Source: Chloroflexi bacterium RBG_16_60_22
GTDB lineage: Bacteria; Chloroflexota; Dehalococcoidia; Dehalococcoidales; RBG-16-60-22
DNA: 5,894 nt
NCBI GenBank assembly: GCA_001796935.1
Contig: MGNX01000031.1
Location: 1-5,894 of the forward strand
Direction of reading: 5' to 3'
Part shown: one piece after another, positions 1-4,307 of the stretch
Layout of the letters: each line of letters opens with the position of its first letter
How positions within the stretch are numbered: the stretch's first letter is position 1
Translations under genes and position numbers: made by a program
The notes under the pieces: generated by a model
Databases searched by the model: none
What the model saw: only the letters and a program-made list of their open reading frames with translations
What the model was told of the DNA's origin: nothing

Positions 1-361
1 GTATCAACTTTACTCCCATATCTTTTGCGATGGTGATGAATTCCTCTATGGACGGGTATCGACTATCTTTCATGACAAGTTTCATCATCCATGTGCCCAG
101 CCCAAGCATGTGGAACTTGGAAAGCTTTAATCTATTCGTACCGCCCTTGTTTAAAAGGCTGAACATTTTCTGTTTAAACCCCTTGCCTGTCATGCCACCC
201 TCGTTACTCTTGATTATATTCAGCCCCCAGAAGGTGAAGAACATGCTGACATCCATGCCCATGCTGGCACCGGTGGTGGCCAGGATGAAAGCGGCCAGGG
301 CCTTGTCAAGGTCGCCGCTGAAGACGACGATGGTCATCTTTTCCTTTTCTTTTTCCGGCAT
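1..361 (-). CDS. DsrE/DsrF/DrsH-like family protein, C-terminus cut off by window edge
   Basis: Only the first 120 codons are present; the frame is open to position 1. The protein opens with a short charged leader (MPEKEKEK), then a beta strand and nucleotide-fold-like start (MTIVVFSGDLDKALAAFILA, residues 9-28). The stretch GMDVSMFFTFWGLNIIK follows at residues 35-51, and an MLGLGTWMMK segment near residues 85-94. This order is typical of the DrsE_2 (PF13686) family, small cytoplasmic proteins of the sulfur-carrier DsrE superfamily. The family's conserved cysteine normally lies just after a GxKLxAC segment; the window ends at GVKLI, so the cysteine cannot be checked. The ATG lies 1 nt after the stop of the zinc-ribbon gene, with a GGGAGGT Shine-Dalgarno inside that gene's final codons, so the two are probably translationally coupled. 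The Fe-S operon setting suggests a role in sulfur transfer, which is inference. Family assignment is fairly sure; the substrate is unknown. Confidence 0.82.
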   Translation of the reverse strand, partial: MPEKEKEKMTIVVFSGDLDKALAAFILATTGASMGMDVSMFFTFWGLNIIKSNEGGMTGKGFKQKMFSLLNKGGTNRLKLSKFHMLGLGTWMMKLVMKDSRYPSIEEFITIAKDMGVKLI

Positions 362-362
362 T

Positions 363-569
363 TTACTGACCTCCCCCCTTCACCTCGCCCTTGATAAGGG
401 CGCCGCAGTGAGGGCAGTCCTCCCGGGCCGAAGCCACGGGCAGCCCGCACTGGGGACAGGGTATCGCTCGAAAGCCGCAGGCCTCGCAGTAAGGGAAAGC
501 CACCTCGGCTATCTCGGCATCACAAAAGGGACAGGTATGAGGTTCGCTGAAAGATTTCTTCTCCGCCAT
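363..569 (-). CDS. Small double zinc-ribbon protein (68 aa)
   Basis: The protein has eight cysteines in four CxxC knuckles: C13-C16, C28-C31, C38-C41 and C52-C55. The residues around them (CPFC, CEACG, CPQCG, CPHCG) are typical of zinc-ribbon or rubredoxin-like knuckles, so it most likely binds two zinc ions or, less likely, iron. There is no signal peptide or membrane segment, so it should be cytoplasmic. The tail (about residues 58-68) is lysine- and glycine-rich. It is the third gene of the nifS-iscU operon: its ATG lies 2 nt after the iscU stop, with GGGAGG in the end of iscU as ribosome binding site. I do not recognise a named family. Its place between an Fe-S scaffold and a DsrE-like protein suggests a metal- or cluster-handling accessory or a protein-interaction adaptor, which is inference. 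That it is a real gene is well supported by spacing, ribosome binding site and cysteine pattern. Confidence 0.85.
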   Translation of the reverse strand: MAEKKSFSEPHTCPFCDAEIAEVAFPYCEACGFRAIPCPQCGLPVASAREDCPHCGALIKGEVKGGGQ

Positions 570-571
570 GA

Positions 572-958
572 CTACTTGCCTCCCTTCTTCTGTTTCTTCC
601 GGTAATCTTCTATCGCTTTATGTAAAGCCTGGGCGCCCAGGTTGGAGCAGTGGAACTTGTTCTTGGGCAGCCCCTCCAGCTTATCCGCCACCGTCTGGGG
701 GGTAATCTCCATGACCTCGTCCAGGGTCTTACCCTTGGCCATCTCGCTGACCATGCTGGAAACGGCGATGGCCGCCCCGCAGCCGAAGGTCTTGAACTTG
801 ACATCCTCAAGGCGGTCGTCCTTGACCTTGATGTAGAAGGTCATCATGTCCCCGCAGACCGGGTTTCCCTCCTCGCCGACGCCGTCGGCGTTTTCAATTT
901 CCCCCACGTTGCGCGGGTTCATGAAGTGGTCCATGACCGTCTGGCTATAGACTGGCAT
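572..958 (-). CDS. iscU: IscU/NifU N-terminal-type Fe-S cluster scaffold protein
   Basis: This 128-residue protein matches single-domain IscU in length and motifs. It opens with YSQTVMDHFMNPRNVGEI, typical of the family. The three cluster-ligand cysteines are C35 (NPVCGD, with the conserved D37), C60 (TFGCGAA) and C104 (in a KFHCSNLG segment with H103). It would assemble a [2Fe-2S] cluster in the cytoplasm from iron and sulfur delivered by its IscS/NifS partner, then pass it to apo-proteins. The LPPVK motif recognised by HscA in proteobacterial IscU is absent; LEGLPKNK stands near that place, so a dedicated HscA/HscB chaperone system need not be involved. The frame is open to 1147, but the start at 958 is chosen because it follows GGAGG by 8 nt, begins the conserved domain and lies 1 nt after the nifS stop. 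The gene could equally be labelled nifU-like. Confidence 0.95.
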   Translation of the reverse strand: MPVYSQTVMDHFMNPRNVGEIENADGVGEEGNPVCGDMMTFYIKVKDDRLEDVKFKTFGCGAAIAVSSMVSEMAKGKTLDEVMEITPQTVADKLEGLPKNKFHCSNLGAQALHKAIEDYRKKQKKGGK

Positions 959-959
959 C

Positions 960-2147
960 CTACTTGCCTCCTTTGCCACTCTTGGTAAATTTAGCGTAAA
1001 GCGGAGACATCTGCCGCAGGCGGTCAACGATGGGCGGCATGTTCTCCAGAACGTAATCGATATCGGCGGCGGCGGTCTCCAGGCCGAGCGTAAACAGCAC
1101 CGAGCCCTGGGCAATGGCGTGGGAGAGTCCCAGCGCGAGGAGGACATGGGAAGCCTTGAGTGCCCGGGAGGTGCAGGCCGAGCCGCTGGAAACGGCGATG
1201 CCCCGACTGTTGAGAAGCATGAGCAGGGACTCCCCTTCGATAAACTCGACGCAGAAGCTGGCGTTCCCGGGGAGTCGGTCCCGCGGGTGGCCGGTCACGA
1301 TTACGTGGTCGATACTGGCCGGAAGCTCCCGGATGAGACGGTCACGCAGGGGTGTGAGCTGCTTTATCCGGGCGTCCATCCGGGCCGCGGCCAGCTCCGC
1401 CGCCTTGCCCAGCCCGACGATGGCCGGGACGTTCTCCGTCCCGCCCCGCCGGCCGCCTTCCTGGATGCCGCCGTCCAGCAGCGTCATTATCCGTACACCC
1501 TTCTTTACCCACAGGGCGCCGGAGCCCTTGGGCCCGTAGAACTGGCTGCCGGCCAGGCTCAGGGCGTCCACCCCGAGCTCCTTCACATCGACGGGTATGG
1601 TCCCGGCCGTGGCCACGGCATCGGTATGGAAGGGTATTTTAAGCTCTCTGGTTATCCTGGCTATTTCCTTTACCGGCTCGATGGTGCCTATCTCGCCGTT
1701 AGCGTGCATGACGGACACCAGCACCGTGTCCGGCCGGATGGCTTTCTTCACGGCGGCGGGGTCGACCAGGCCGTATTTGTCCACCGGCACCTCGCTGACC
1801 TGAAAGCCCCACTTCTCCAGCGTCCGGGCCGAGTGCAGTACCGAGAAATGCTCGATGGCGGAAACGACCACGTGCTTGCCCCTGGCCGGCTGGGCCATGG
1901 CCAGCCCCTTGACGGCGAAGTTATTACTCTCCGTGCCGCAGCTGGTGAAGATAATCTCCTCGGGGCTGCCGCCGATGAGTCCGGCCACCCGGGCGCGGGC
2001 CTCATCAAGGGCCTCGCGGGCGCCGTCCCCCCAGTCGTGCAGCGAGGACGGGTTGCCGAAAATTTCTCCCAGGTAAGGCAGCATGGCTTCCCTCACCTCG
2101 GGGAGAAGAGGGGTGGTGGCCGCATTATCCAGATATACCCTGGTCAT
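960..2147 (-). CDS. NifS/IscS-family cysteine desulfurase homologue lacking the PLP lysine
   Basis: The 395-residue protein is full length for class V aminotransferase-fold cysteine desulfurases. Visible family motifs are YLDNAATTPL (5-14), GNPSSLH (31-37), FTSCGTESNNFAVKG (67-81), the PLP-stacking histidine H100, HTDA with D176, FYGPKGSGALW (203-213), GGTENVPAIVG (235-245) and the active-site loop SSGSACTS with C325. Several catalytic positions are changed. The PLP lysine and the histidine before it are Q202 and S201; the PLP-contacting glutamine is A179; NNEIG reads NGEIG (G151); the substrate-binding arginine is L351 (GSVLFTLG). As I recall, A. fulgidus IscS, which pairs with IscU, has similar substitutions and a similar MSPLY C-terminus. 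The protein may therefore be an Fe-S assembly partner rather than a standard desulfurase. It is first in an operon with iscU, a zinc-ribbon gene and a DsrE-like gene. The start follows AGGAGG by 5 nt. Family assignment is very secure; catalytic activity is doubtful. Confidence 0.95.
   Translation of the reverse strand: MTRVYLDNAATTPLLPEVREAMLPYLGEIFGNPSSLHDWGDGAREALDEARARVAGLIGGSPEEIIFTSCGTESNNFAVKGLAMAQPARGKHVVVSAIEHFSVLHSARTLEKWGFQVSEVPVDKYGLVDPAAVKKAIRPDTVLVSVMHANGEIGTIEPVKEIARITRELKIPFHTDAVATAGTIPVDVKELGVDALSLAGSQFYGPKGSGALWVKKGVRIMTLLDGGIQEGGRRGGTENVPAIVGLGKAAELAAARMDARIKQLTPLRDRLIRELPASIDHVIVTGHPRDRLPGNASFCVEFIEGESLLMLLNSRGIAVSSGSACTSRALKASHVLLALGLSHAIAQGSVLFTLGLETAAADIDYVLENMPPIVDRLRQMSPLYAKFTKSGKGGK
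967..971 (-). promoter_or_regulatory. Ribosome binding site that fixes the iscU start
   Basis: GGAGG on the minus strand ends 8 nt before the ATG at 958 and lies within the last codons of the nifS-like gene. It settles the iscU start against the long open frame that extends to 1147, and it implies coupled translation of the two genes. Confidence 0.8.
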
Positions 2148-2185
2148 CCCTGCCTCCTGAGCCGCAGCCGCCTTACGGCCGCAAC

Positions 2186-2206
2186 TTATTATATCACTAA
2201 TAATAA
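2186..2206. repeat. Perfect 7-bp inverted repeat over the operon -10 (possible operator)
   Basis: TTATTAT (2186-2192) and ATAATAA (2200-2206) are exact reverse complements with a 7-bp spacer, a 21-bp dyad in an otherwise GC-rich region. It covers nearly all of the predicted extended -10, so a dimeric regulator bound here would block the polymerase. AT-rich dyads can also arise because promoters are AT-rich, so operator function is inference. No regulator gene is in the window. Confidence 0.4.
2188..2196 (-). promoter_or_regulatory. Extended -10 promoter of the nifS-iscU operon
   Basis: Read on the minus strand, the nonamer TGATATAAT is a perfect extended -10 (TGnTATAAT). No good -35 is found 16-18 nt upstream, as is usual for extended -10 promoters. 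Transcription would start near 2181, giving a leader of about 34 nt before the ATG at 2147, with the AGGAGG ribosome binding site in it. It lies in the 124-nt gap after the hydrolase gene, so the operon can be transcribed independently of that gene. Confidence 0.6.
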
Positions 2207-2271
2207 ATATAATCTCCAGCCACCAACGTAAAAAGGACTTTTATCTCATCAGCCTCAGGGTACCCGGCGCG

Positions 2272-3081
2272 CTAGCGGGCGGGGGTTGCCTTGAGGACCT
2301 CGTAGAGGTGCCCGATGTTCATGCGCTGTATCATCCGGGCGCGCTCATCGGCGAGGTCGATGACCGCCACCTTTTCCTGGGCCTCCTCCAGGCTCATGCC
2401 CTGCTTGATGGCCGCGGCGACGGCATCAATCCATTTCCGGACGGTGGCCTTCATGGTGGGGAGATAGCTCTGGTCACAGGGCTCCCCGTGACCCGGCACG
2501 ATGACGTCCACCTCCAGTTTCTCCAGGTAGTCCAGCGTTTTCAGCCACTCGAAGGGCAGCGCCTGGTGCATGAAGGGCGGCGTGCCGTTGACCACGTTAT
2601 CACCGGTAAAAACGACCCTCTCCTCGGGGACAAATACCGCCACCTGGTAGGGGCTGTGACCGGGCAGGTTTATCAGCCGGAAGGTATGGTCGCCGAGGTG
2701 CAGGGTGAGACGCTGCGATAGTGTTATCGTGGGCGGGCGGAAGCGGAAACCCTTTTCCAGGGGCAGGCTCTCCGGGGCCACGCGCCGGAGCATGTCCTCC
2801 AGCTGCTTGACCGTGGCGGTCCGTATCGCCTCCCGCGTGCCTTCATGCCCGACGACCGTCCCCCCGAAGAACATGTTGCCGGAATAGTGGTCGCCGTGGG
2901 GCTCGGTGTTGATGAGGTAAACAACCTCGCCGTGCCGGGTAATCTCGTCGCGCCATTGCCGGGCCTCGGCCGGTACCTGGGGGGTGTCAATCATCACGAC
3001 GCCTTCTCCGGTAACCACCAGGCTGGCGTTGCAGCCGCGGAAACCCGTCTCCACGTACACGCTAGCGGCAACCTTCTTCAT
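2272..3081 (-). CDS. Metallo-beta-lactamase-fold hydrolase
   Basis: The 269-residue protein has the metallo-beta-lactamase metal-site series in order: NTEPHGDH (58-65, giving H62, D64 and H65), GHSPYQ with H142, FTGDN with D161, and PGHGEP with H198. The first ligand position, normally His in HxHxDH, is Glu here (E60). The N-terminal half is typical of the fold (YVETGFRGCNASLVV, then a VVMIDTP strand). A helical C-terminal part (about 205-269) is likely a substrate-cap or dimerisation region. There is no signal peptide, so it is cytoplasmic. The superfamily includes glyoxalases, lactonases, persulfide dioxygenases, RNases and flavo-diiron proteins; I cannot choose a substrate. The start follows GGAGG by 5 nt, and a promoter lies about 70 nt upstream. 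It is on the same strand as the Fe-S operon but separated from it by 124 nt with a new promoter, so a functional link is uncertain. Confidence 0.9.
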   Translation of the reverse strand: MKKVAASVYVETGFRGCNASLVVTGEGVVMIDTPQVPAEARQWRDEITRHGEVVYLINTEPHGDHYSGNMFFGGTVVGHEGTREAIRTATVKQLEDMLRRVAPESLPLEKGFRFRPPTITLSQRLTLHLGDHTFRLINLPGHSPYQVAVFVPEERVVFTGDNVVNGTPPFMHQALPFEWLKTLDYLEKLEVDVIVPGHGEPCDQSYLPTMKATVRKWIDAVAAAIKQGMSLEEAQEKVAVIDLADERARMIQRMNIGHLYEVLKATPAR

Positions 3082-3087
3082 TTCATC

Positions 3088-3102
3088 CTCCCCGGCGGGG
3101 AG
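3088..3102 (-). promoter_or_regulatory. Hairpin that masks the hydrolase ribosome binding site
   Basis: On the minus strand CTCCCC-GCC-GGGGAG forms a perfect 6-bp, mostly G-C stem with a 3-nt loop. Its 3' arm contains four of the five bases of the GGAGG core (3087-3091) that serves the ATG at 3081. The folded leader would limit ribosome access, so translation may be weak or conditional. This is inferred from base pairing only. Confidence 0.45.
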
Positions 3103-3148
3103 TCCCGGTATGGCGGAAGATAAAAAACGGCGATTCCCCTTCCTGAAT

Positions 3149-3177
3149 ACTTTAAGCAGTTAGGGAAGCCGTGTCAA
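3149..3177 (-). promoter_or_regulatory. Sigma-70-type promoter of the hydrolase gene
   Basis: On the minus strand a consensus -35 TTGACA (3177-3172) is followed after exactly 17 nt by TAAAGT (3154-3149), which matches four of six -10 positions. Transcription would begin near 3142, leaving a leader of about 60 nt that includes the hairpin over the ribosome binding site. Confidence 0.65.
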
Positions 3178-3200
3178 ACGGAGAGGGGTCCGGAAAATAT

Positions 3201-3254
3201 TCAGCCGGCCTCACCACCTCAGATATTCTCTTCGATAAGTAAGGCCGGCCGCTG
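3201..3254. repeat. Interrupted inverted repeat between the hydrolase and the small membrane-protein gene
   Basis: GCCGGCCT (3204-3211) and AGGCCGGC (3242-3249) are exact reverse complements. With a 3-nt bulge the stem extends outwards to TCAG/CTGA at 3201 and 3254. The loop is about 30 nt. Read on the minus strand the stem is followed by AATATTTT, so it could weakly terminate transcription from the small upstream gene, but the loop is too long and the U-run too poor for a confident terminator. Confidence 0.3.
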
Positions 3255-3288
3255 ATTCTGGCTTAATGCCGTATAAATCCGGTAACTA

Positions 3289-3474
3289 TCAGGCAGTCTG
3301 GCACTTGCCGTTAATGCAGACCTGTCCCGGAGGGCAGTCGGCGTCAATGGCGCAGGTCAGGTACGCGCGGCTTTTCTCACGGGCTTTCGCGAAAGCCTTG
3401 TAAAGACTACCGCCGGCAATGTACCAGACGAAGGCCGCCGGTACCAATATCACCACCGCAAATAACCATTCCAT
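3289..3474 (-). CDS. Small single-pass membrane protein with a four-cysteine tail (61 aa)
   Basis: I do not recognise a named family. Residues 3-24 (WLFAVVILVPAAFVWYIAGG and flanks) form one hydrophobic membrane segment. A basic stretch follows (K26, K30, R32, K34, R36), then a compact tail with C41, C47, C53 and C58 in the pattern C-x5-C-x5-C-x4-C, with DADCPPGQVC and NGKC sequences. This pattern resembles short disulfide-rich motifs of secreted proteins, but charges after the membrane segment argue that the tail faces the cytoplasm, where the cysteines could bind metal instead. The frame is open to 3636; the start at 3474 is preferred because AAGGAGGTG stands 6 nt before it and the hydrophobic segment begins at once. 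It has its own 5' region and stands apart from neighbours. Coding status is well supported by the ribosome binding site; function is unknown. Confidence 0.75.
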   Translation of the reverse strand: MEWLFAVVILVPAAFVWYIAGGSLYKAFAKAREKSRAYLTCAIDADCPPGQVCINGKCQTA

Positions 3475-3480
3475 CGGCTT

Positions 3481-3489
3481 CACCTCCTT
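3481..3489 (-). promoter_or_regulatory. Strong ribosome binding site that fixes the start of the small membrane protein
   Basis: AAGGAGGTG on the minus strand is nearly the full anti-16S complement and ends 6 nt before the ATG at 3474. It is the reason for preferring a 61-residue product over the 115-residue open frame beginning at 3636. Confidence 0.85.
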
Positions 3490-3587
3490 CTCTTCGGCTT
3501 CGGGCAGCTCCAGAGGAACCTTCCCTATATAACATTTTCCTCCATTCCCGGCGAGGCGCATATAGATATTTATGTGGTTATTTCCCC

Positions 3588-3606
3588 GGTATAATACCCG
3601 TATTAT
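3588..3606. repeat. Overlapping palindromes centred on TATAAT (possible operator)
   Basis: GGTAT-A-ATACC (3588-3598) and ATAATAC-CC-GTATTAT (3591-3606) are both perfect inverted repeats and overlap. They include TATAAT on the plus strand (3590-3595) and TATTAT on the minus strand (3596-3591), so the site could act as a -10 in either direction or as a dimer-binding operator. No matching -35 was found on either strand, so the promoter reading is weak. Confidence 0.35.
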
Positions 3607-3693
3607 GCGAAATAACACCCTGCGTTTTCTTGACATAACCGCTCCGCTAACCGGGACGGGGCCGGTAGAGGCGTCTCCCGGGGACGCTTTCCT

Positions 3694-3753
3694 GATACCC
3701 GCCGTCCTGAAGGACGGGCTTAATAGTTGTCAGGGCGGCCCGGGGCGGGTATC
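3694..3753 (+). promoter_or_regulatory. Three-stem, cloverleaf-like element upstream of the SRPBCC gene
   Basis: An outer 10-bp perfect stem, GATACCCGCC (3694-3703) with GGCGGGTATC (3744-3753), encloses two adjacent hairpins: GTCC-TGAA-GGAC (3704-3715), directly abutting the outer stem, and GGGC/GCCC (3716-3719 with 3738-3741) with an 18-nt loop. The right outer arm overlaps the predicted -10 of the SRPBCC gene. As DNA it could be an operator; as RNA from an upstream start it would be a three-way junction. It matches no riboswitch class that I know. Confidence 0.4.
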
Positions 3754-3755
3754 AT
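3727..3755 (+). promoter_or_regulatory. Sigma-70-type promoter of the SRPBCC gene
   Basis: TTGTCA (3727-3732, five of six -35 matches) and TATCAT (3750-3755, five of six -10 matches) are separated by exactly 17 nt. Transcription would start near 3762, about 50 nt before the ATG at 3813, and the leader would carry the AGGAG ribosome binding site. Confidence 0.6.
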
Positions 3756-3812
3756 TTAAAGAAGTGGGGATAACAGCGGGAATCACGCAAAAGTAATATC
3801 ACAGGAGAAAAA

Positions 3813-4205
3813 ATGAAAACTAAGACCATTCGGCAGTCGGCAACCTTCAAAGCAGTCCCCCATGACGTCTATGAGGCGCTCATGGACTCGAAGAAGCACG
3901 GGCAGTTCACCGGCGGGGAGGCCGACATCAGCCGCGAGGTGGGCGGGCGTTTCACCGCCTACGACGGCTATATCGAGGGCGTTAACCTGGAACTGGTGCC
4001 GGATAACAAGATTGTACAGTCGTGGCGGGGCAGCGACTGGCCGGAGGGGCACTACTCCCGGGCCACGTTCTCGCTGGAGAAGACGCCATCCGGTACCCGC
4101 CTCACCTTCACCCAGACCGGCGTCCCCGAGGAGTTCTACGCTGATATCAGCCGGGGCTGGCGCGACTACTACTGGGGCCCCATGAAGGAGGTGCTTCAAA
4201 AATAG
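3813..4205 (+). CDS. AHSA1/SRPBCC-fold (START-like) protein
   Basis: The 130-residue protein has the order of short activator-of-Hsp90-ATPase-homologue (AHSA1, PF08327) proteins. An N-terminal strand (TIRQSATFKAVPHDVYEALMD) is followed by GGEADISREVGGRFTAYDGYIEG (34-56) and the LELVPDNKIVQSWRGSDWPEGHYSRATFSL beta sheet (59-88). It ends with the C-terminal helix GWRDYYWGPMKEVL (115-128), whose GWxxYYW is a strong family signature. The fold is a helix-grip that forms a hydrophobic ligand pocket; the ligand is unknown, and bacterial members are not generally Hsp90 cochaperones. There is no signal peptide. The start follows AGGAG closely and coincides with the start of the fold. The gene is transcribed away from the Fe-S operon under its own promoter, and no terminator is clear between it and the thioredoxin-domain gene 102 nt downstream. 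Confidence 0.88.
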   Translation: MKTKTIRQSATFKAVPHDVYEALMDSKKHGQFTGGEADISREVGGRFTAYDGYIEGVNLELVPDNKIVQSWRGSDWPEGHYSRATFSLEKTPSGTRLTFTQTGVPEEFYADISRGWRDYYWGPMKEVLQK

Positions 4206-4292
4206 CCATGCCCGTTTTTCCGCGCTGGCGGGCGATTGTTTGCCGTGGCATATATGGGAGAAAAGTCACAGACGGCCGCCCGCTTGACCGCT

Positions 4293-4298
4293 TAAAAT
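4293..4298 (+). promoter_or_regulatory. -10 element placed for a leaderless transcript
   Basis: TAAAAT matches five of six -10 positions and ends 9 nt before the ATG at 4308, so transcription would begin at or within a few bases of the start codon. There is no Shine-Dalgarno between them. No convincing -35 was found (nearest candidates are wrongly spaced), which keeps confidence moderate. Confidence 0.4.
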
Positions 4299-4307
4299 CA
4301 TCCTGTA

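Larger units (their letters stand above)
3475..3812. other. Divergent intergenic region rich in palindromes
   Basis: No gene of ordinary quality lies here. The region separates the leftward small membrane-protein gene from the rightward SRPBCC gene and so should hold both promoters. On the minus side TGTTATATA (3534-3526) is a possible extended -10 for the small gene, with a poor -35. Centrally there are overlapping palindromes around a perfect TATAAT (3588-3606). On the plus side are small hairpins GCGTC/GACGC (3671-3687) and ACCGG/CCGGT (3650-3666), then a three-stem element (3694-3753). An open frame from ATG 3605 to 3796 (63 codons) starts 9 nt after the TATAAT, but has no ribosome binding site, no recognisable domain and weaker third-position GC than the neighbouring genes; I do not call it. 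Confidence 0.6.

Noticed and set aside
30..605. A 191-codon open frame on the plus strand at the left edge
   Set aside because: It is antisense to the DsrE-like and zinc-ribbon genes, both of which have family motifs and ribosome binding sites.
959..1147. A longer N-terminus for iscU starting at 1147
   Set aside because: The added 63 residues read out of frame through nifS, are Arg/Pro-rich, and are outside the conserved IscU domain; the start at 958 has a well placed GGAGG.
1119..2231. A 370-codon open frame on the plus strand across the nifS-like gene
   Set aside because: It is antisense to a clearly conserved full-length NifS-family gene in GC-rich DNA, has no recognisable domain and no ribosome binding site.
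2226..2240. AAAAAGGACTTTT as a terminator hairpin after the hydrolase gene
   Set aside because: The stem is weak A-T with a 2-nt loop and no GC stem before the T-run.
3630..3635. A perfect TTGACA on the plus strand
   Set aside because: No acceptable -10 lies 16-18 nt downstream; the sequence there is GC-rich.
3475..3636. A 54-residue N-terminal extension of the small membrane protein
   Set aside because: It has no ribosome binding site, contains the palindromic intergenic sequence, and the strong AAGGAGGTG points to the ATG at 3474.
3702..3717. The CCGTCCTGAAGGACGG hairpin as an IS200/IS605 (TnpB-type) transposon end
   Set aside because: Such hairpins occur at those ends, but there is no tnpA/tnpB remnant or second end nearby, and here the hairpin is part of a larger local inverted repeat.
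3694..3753. The cloverleaf-like element as a tRNA gene
   Set aside because: It is too short and has three stems only, with no T-loop GTTC or anticodon-arm pattern.
4210..4240. A possible terminator after the SRPBCC gene (GCCCG/CGGGC with an inner CCGC/GCGG alternative)
   Set aside because: The stems are only 4-5 bp, mutually exclusive, and followed by a poor T-run.
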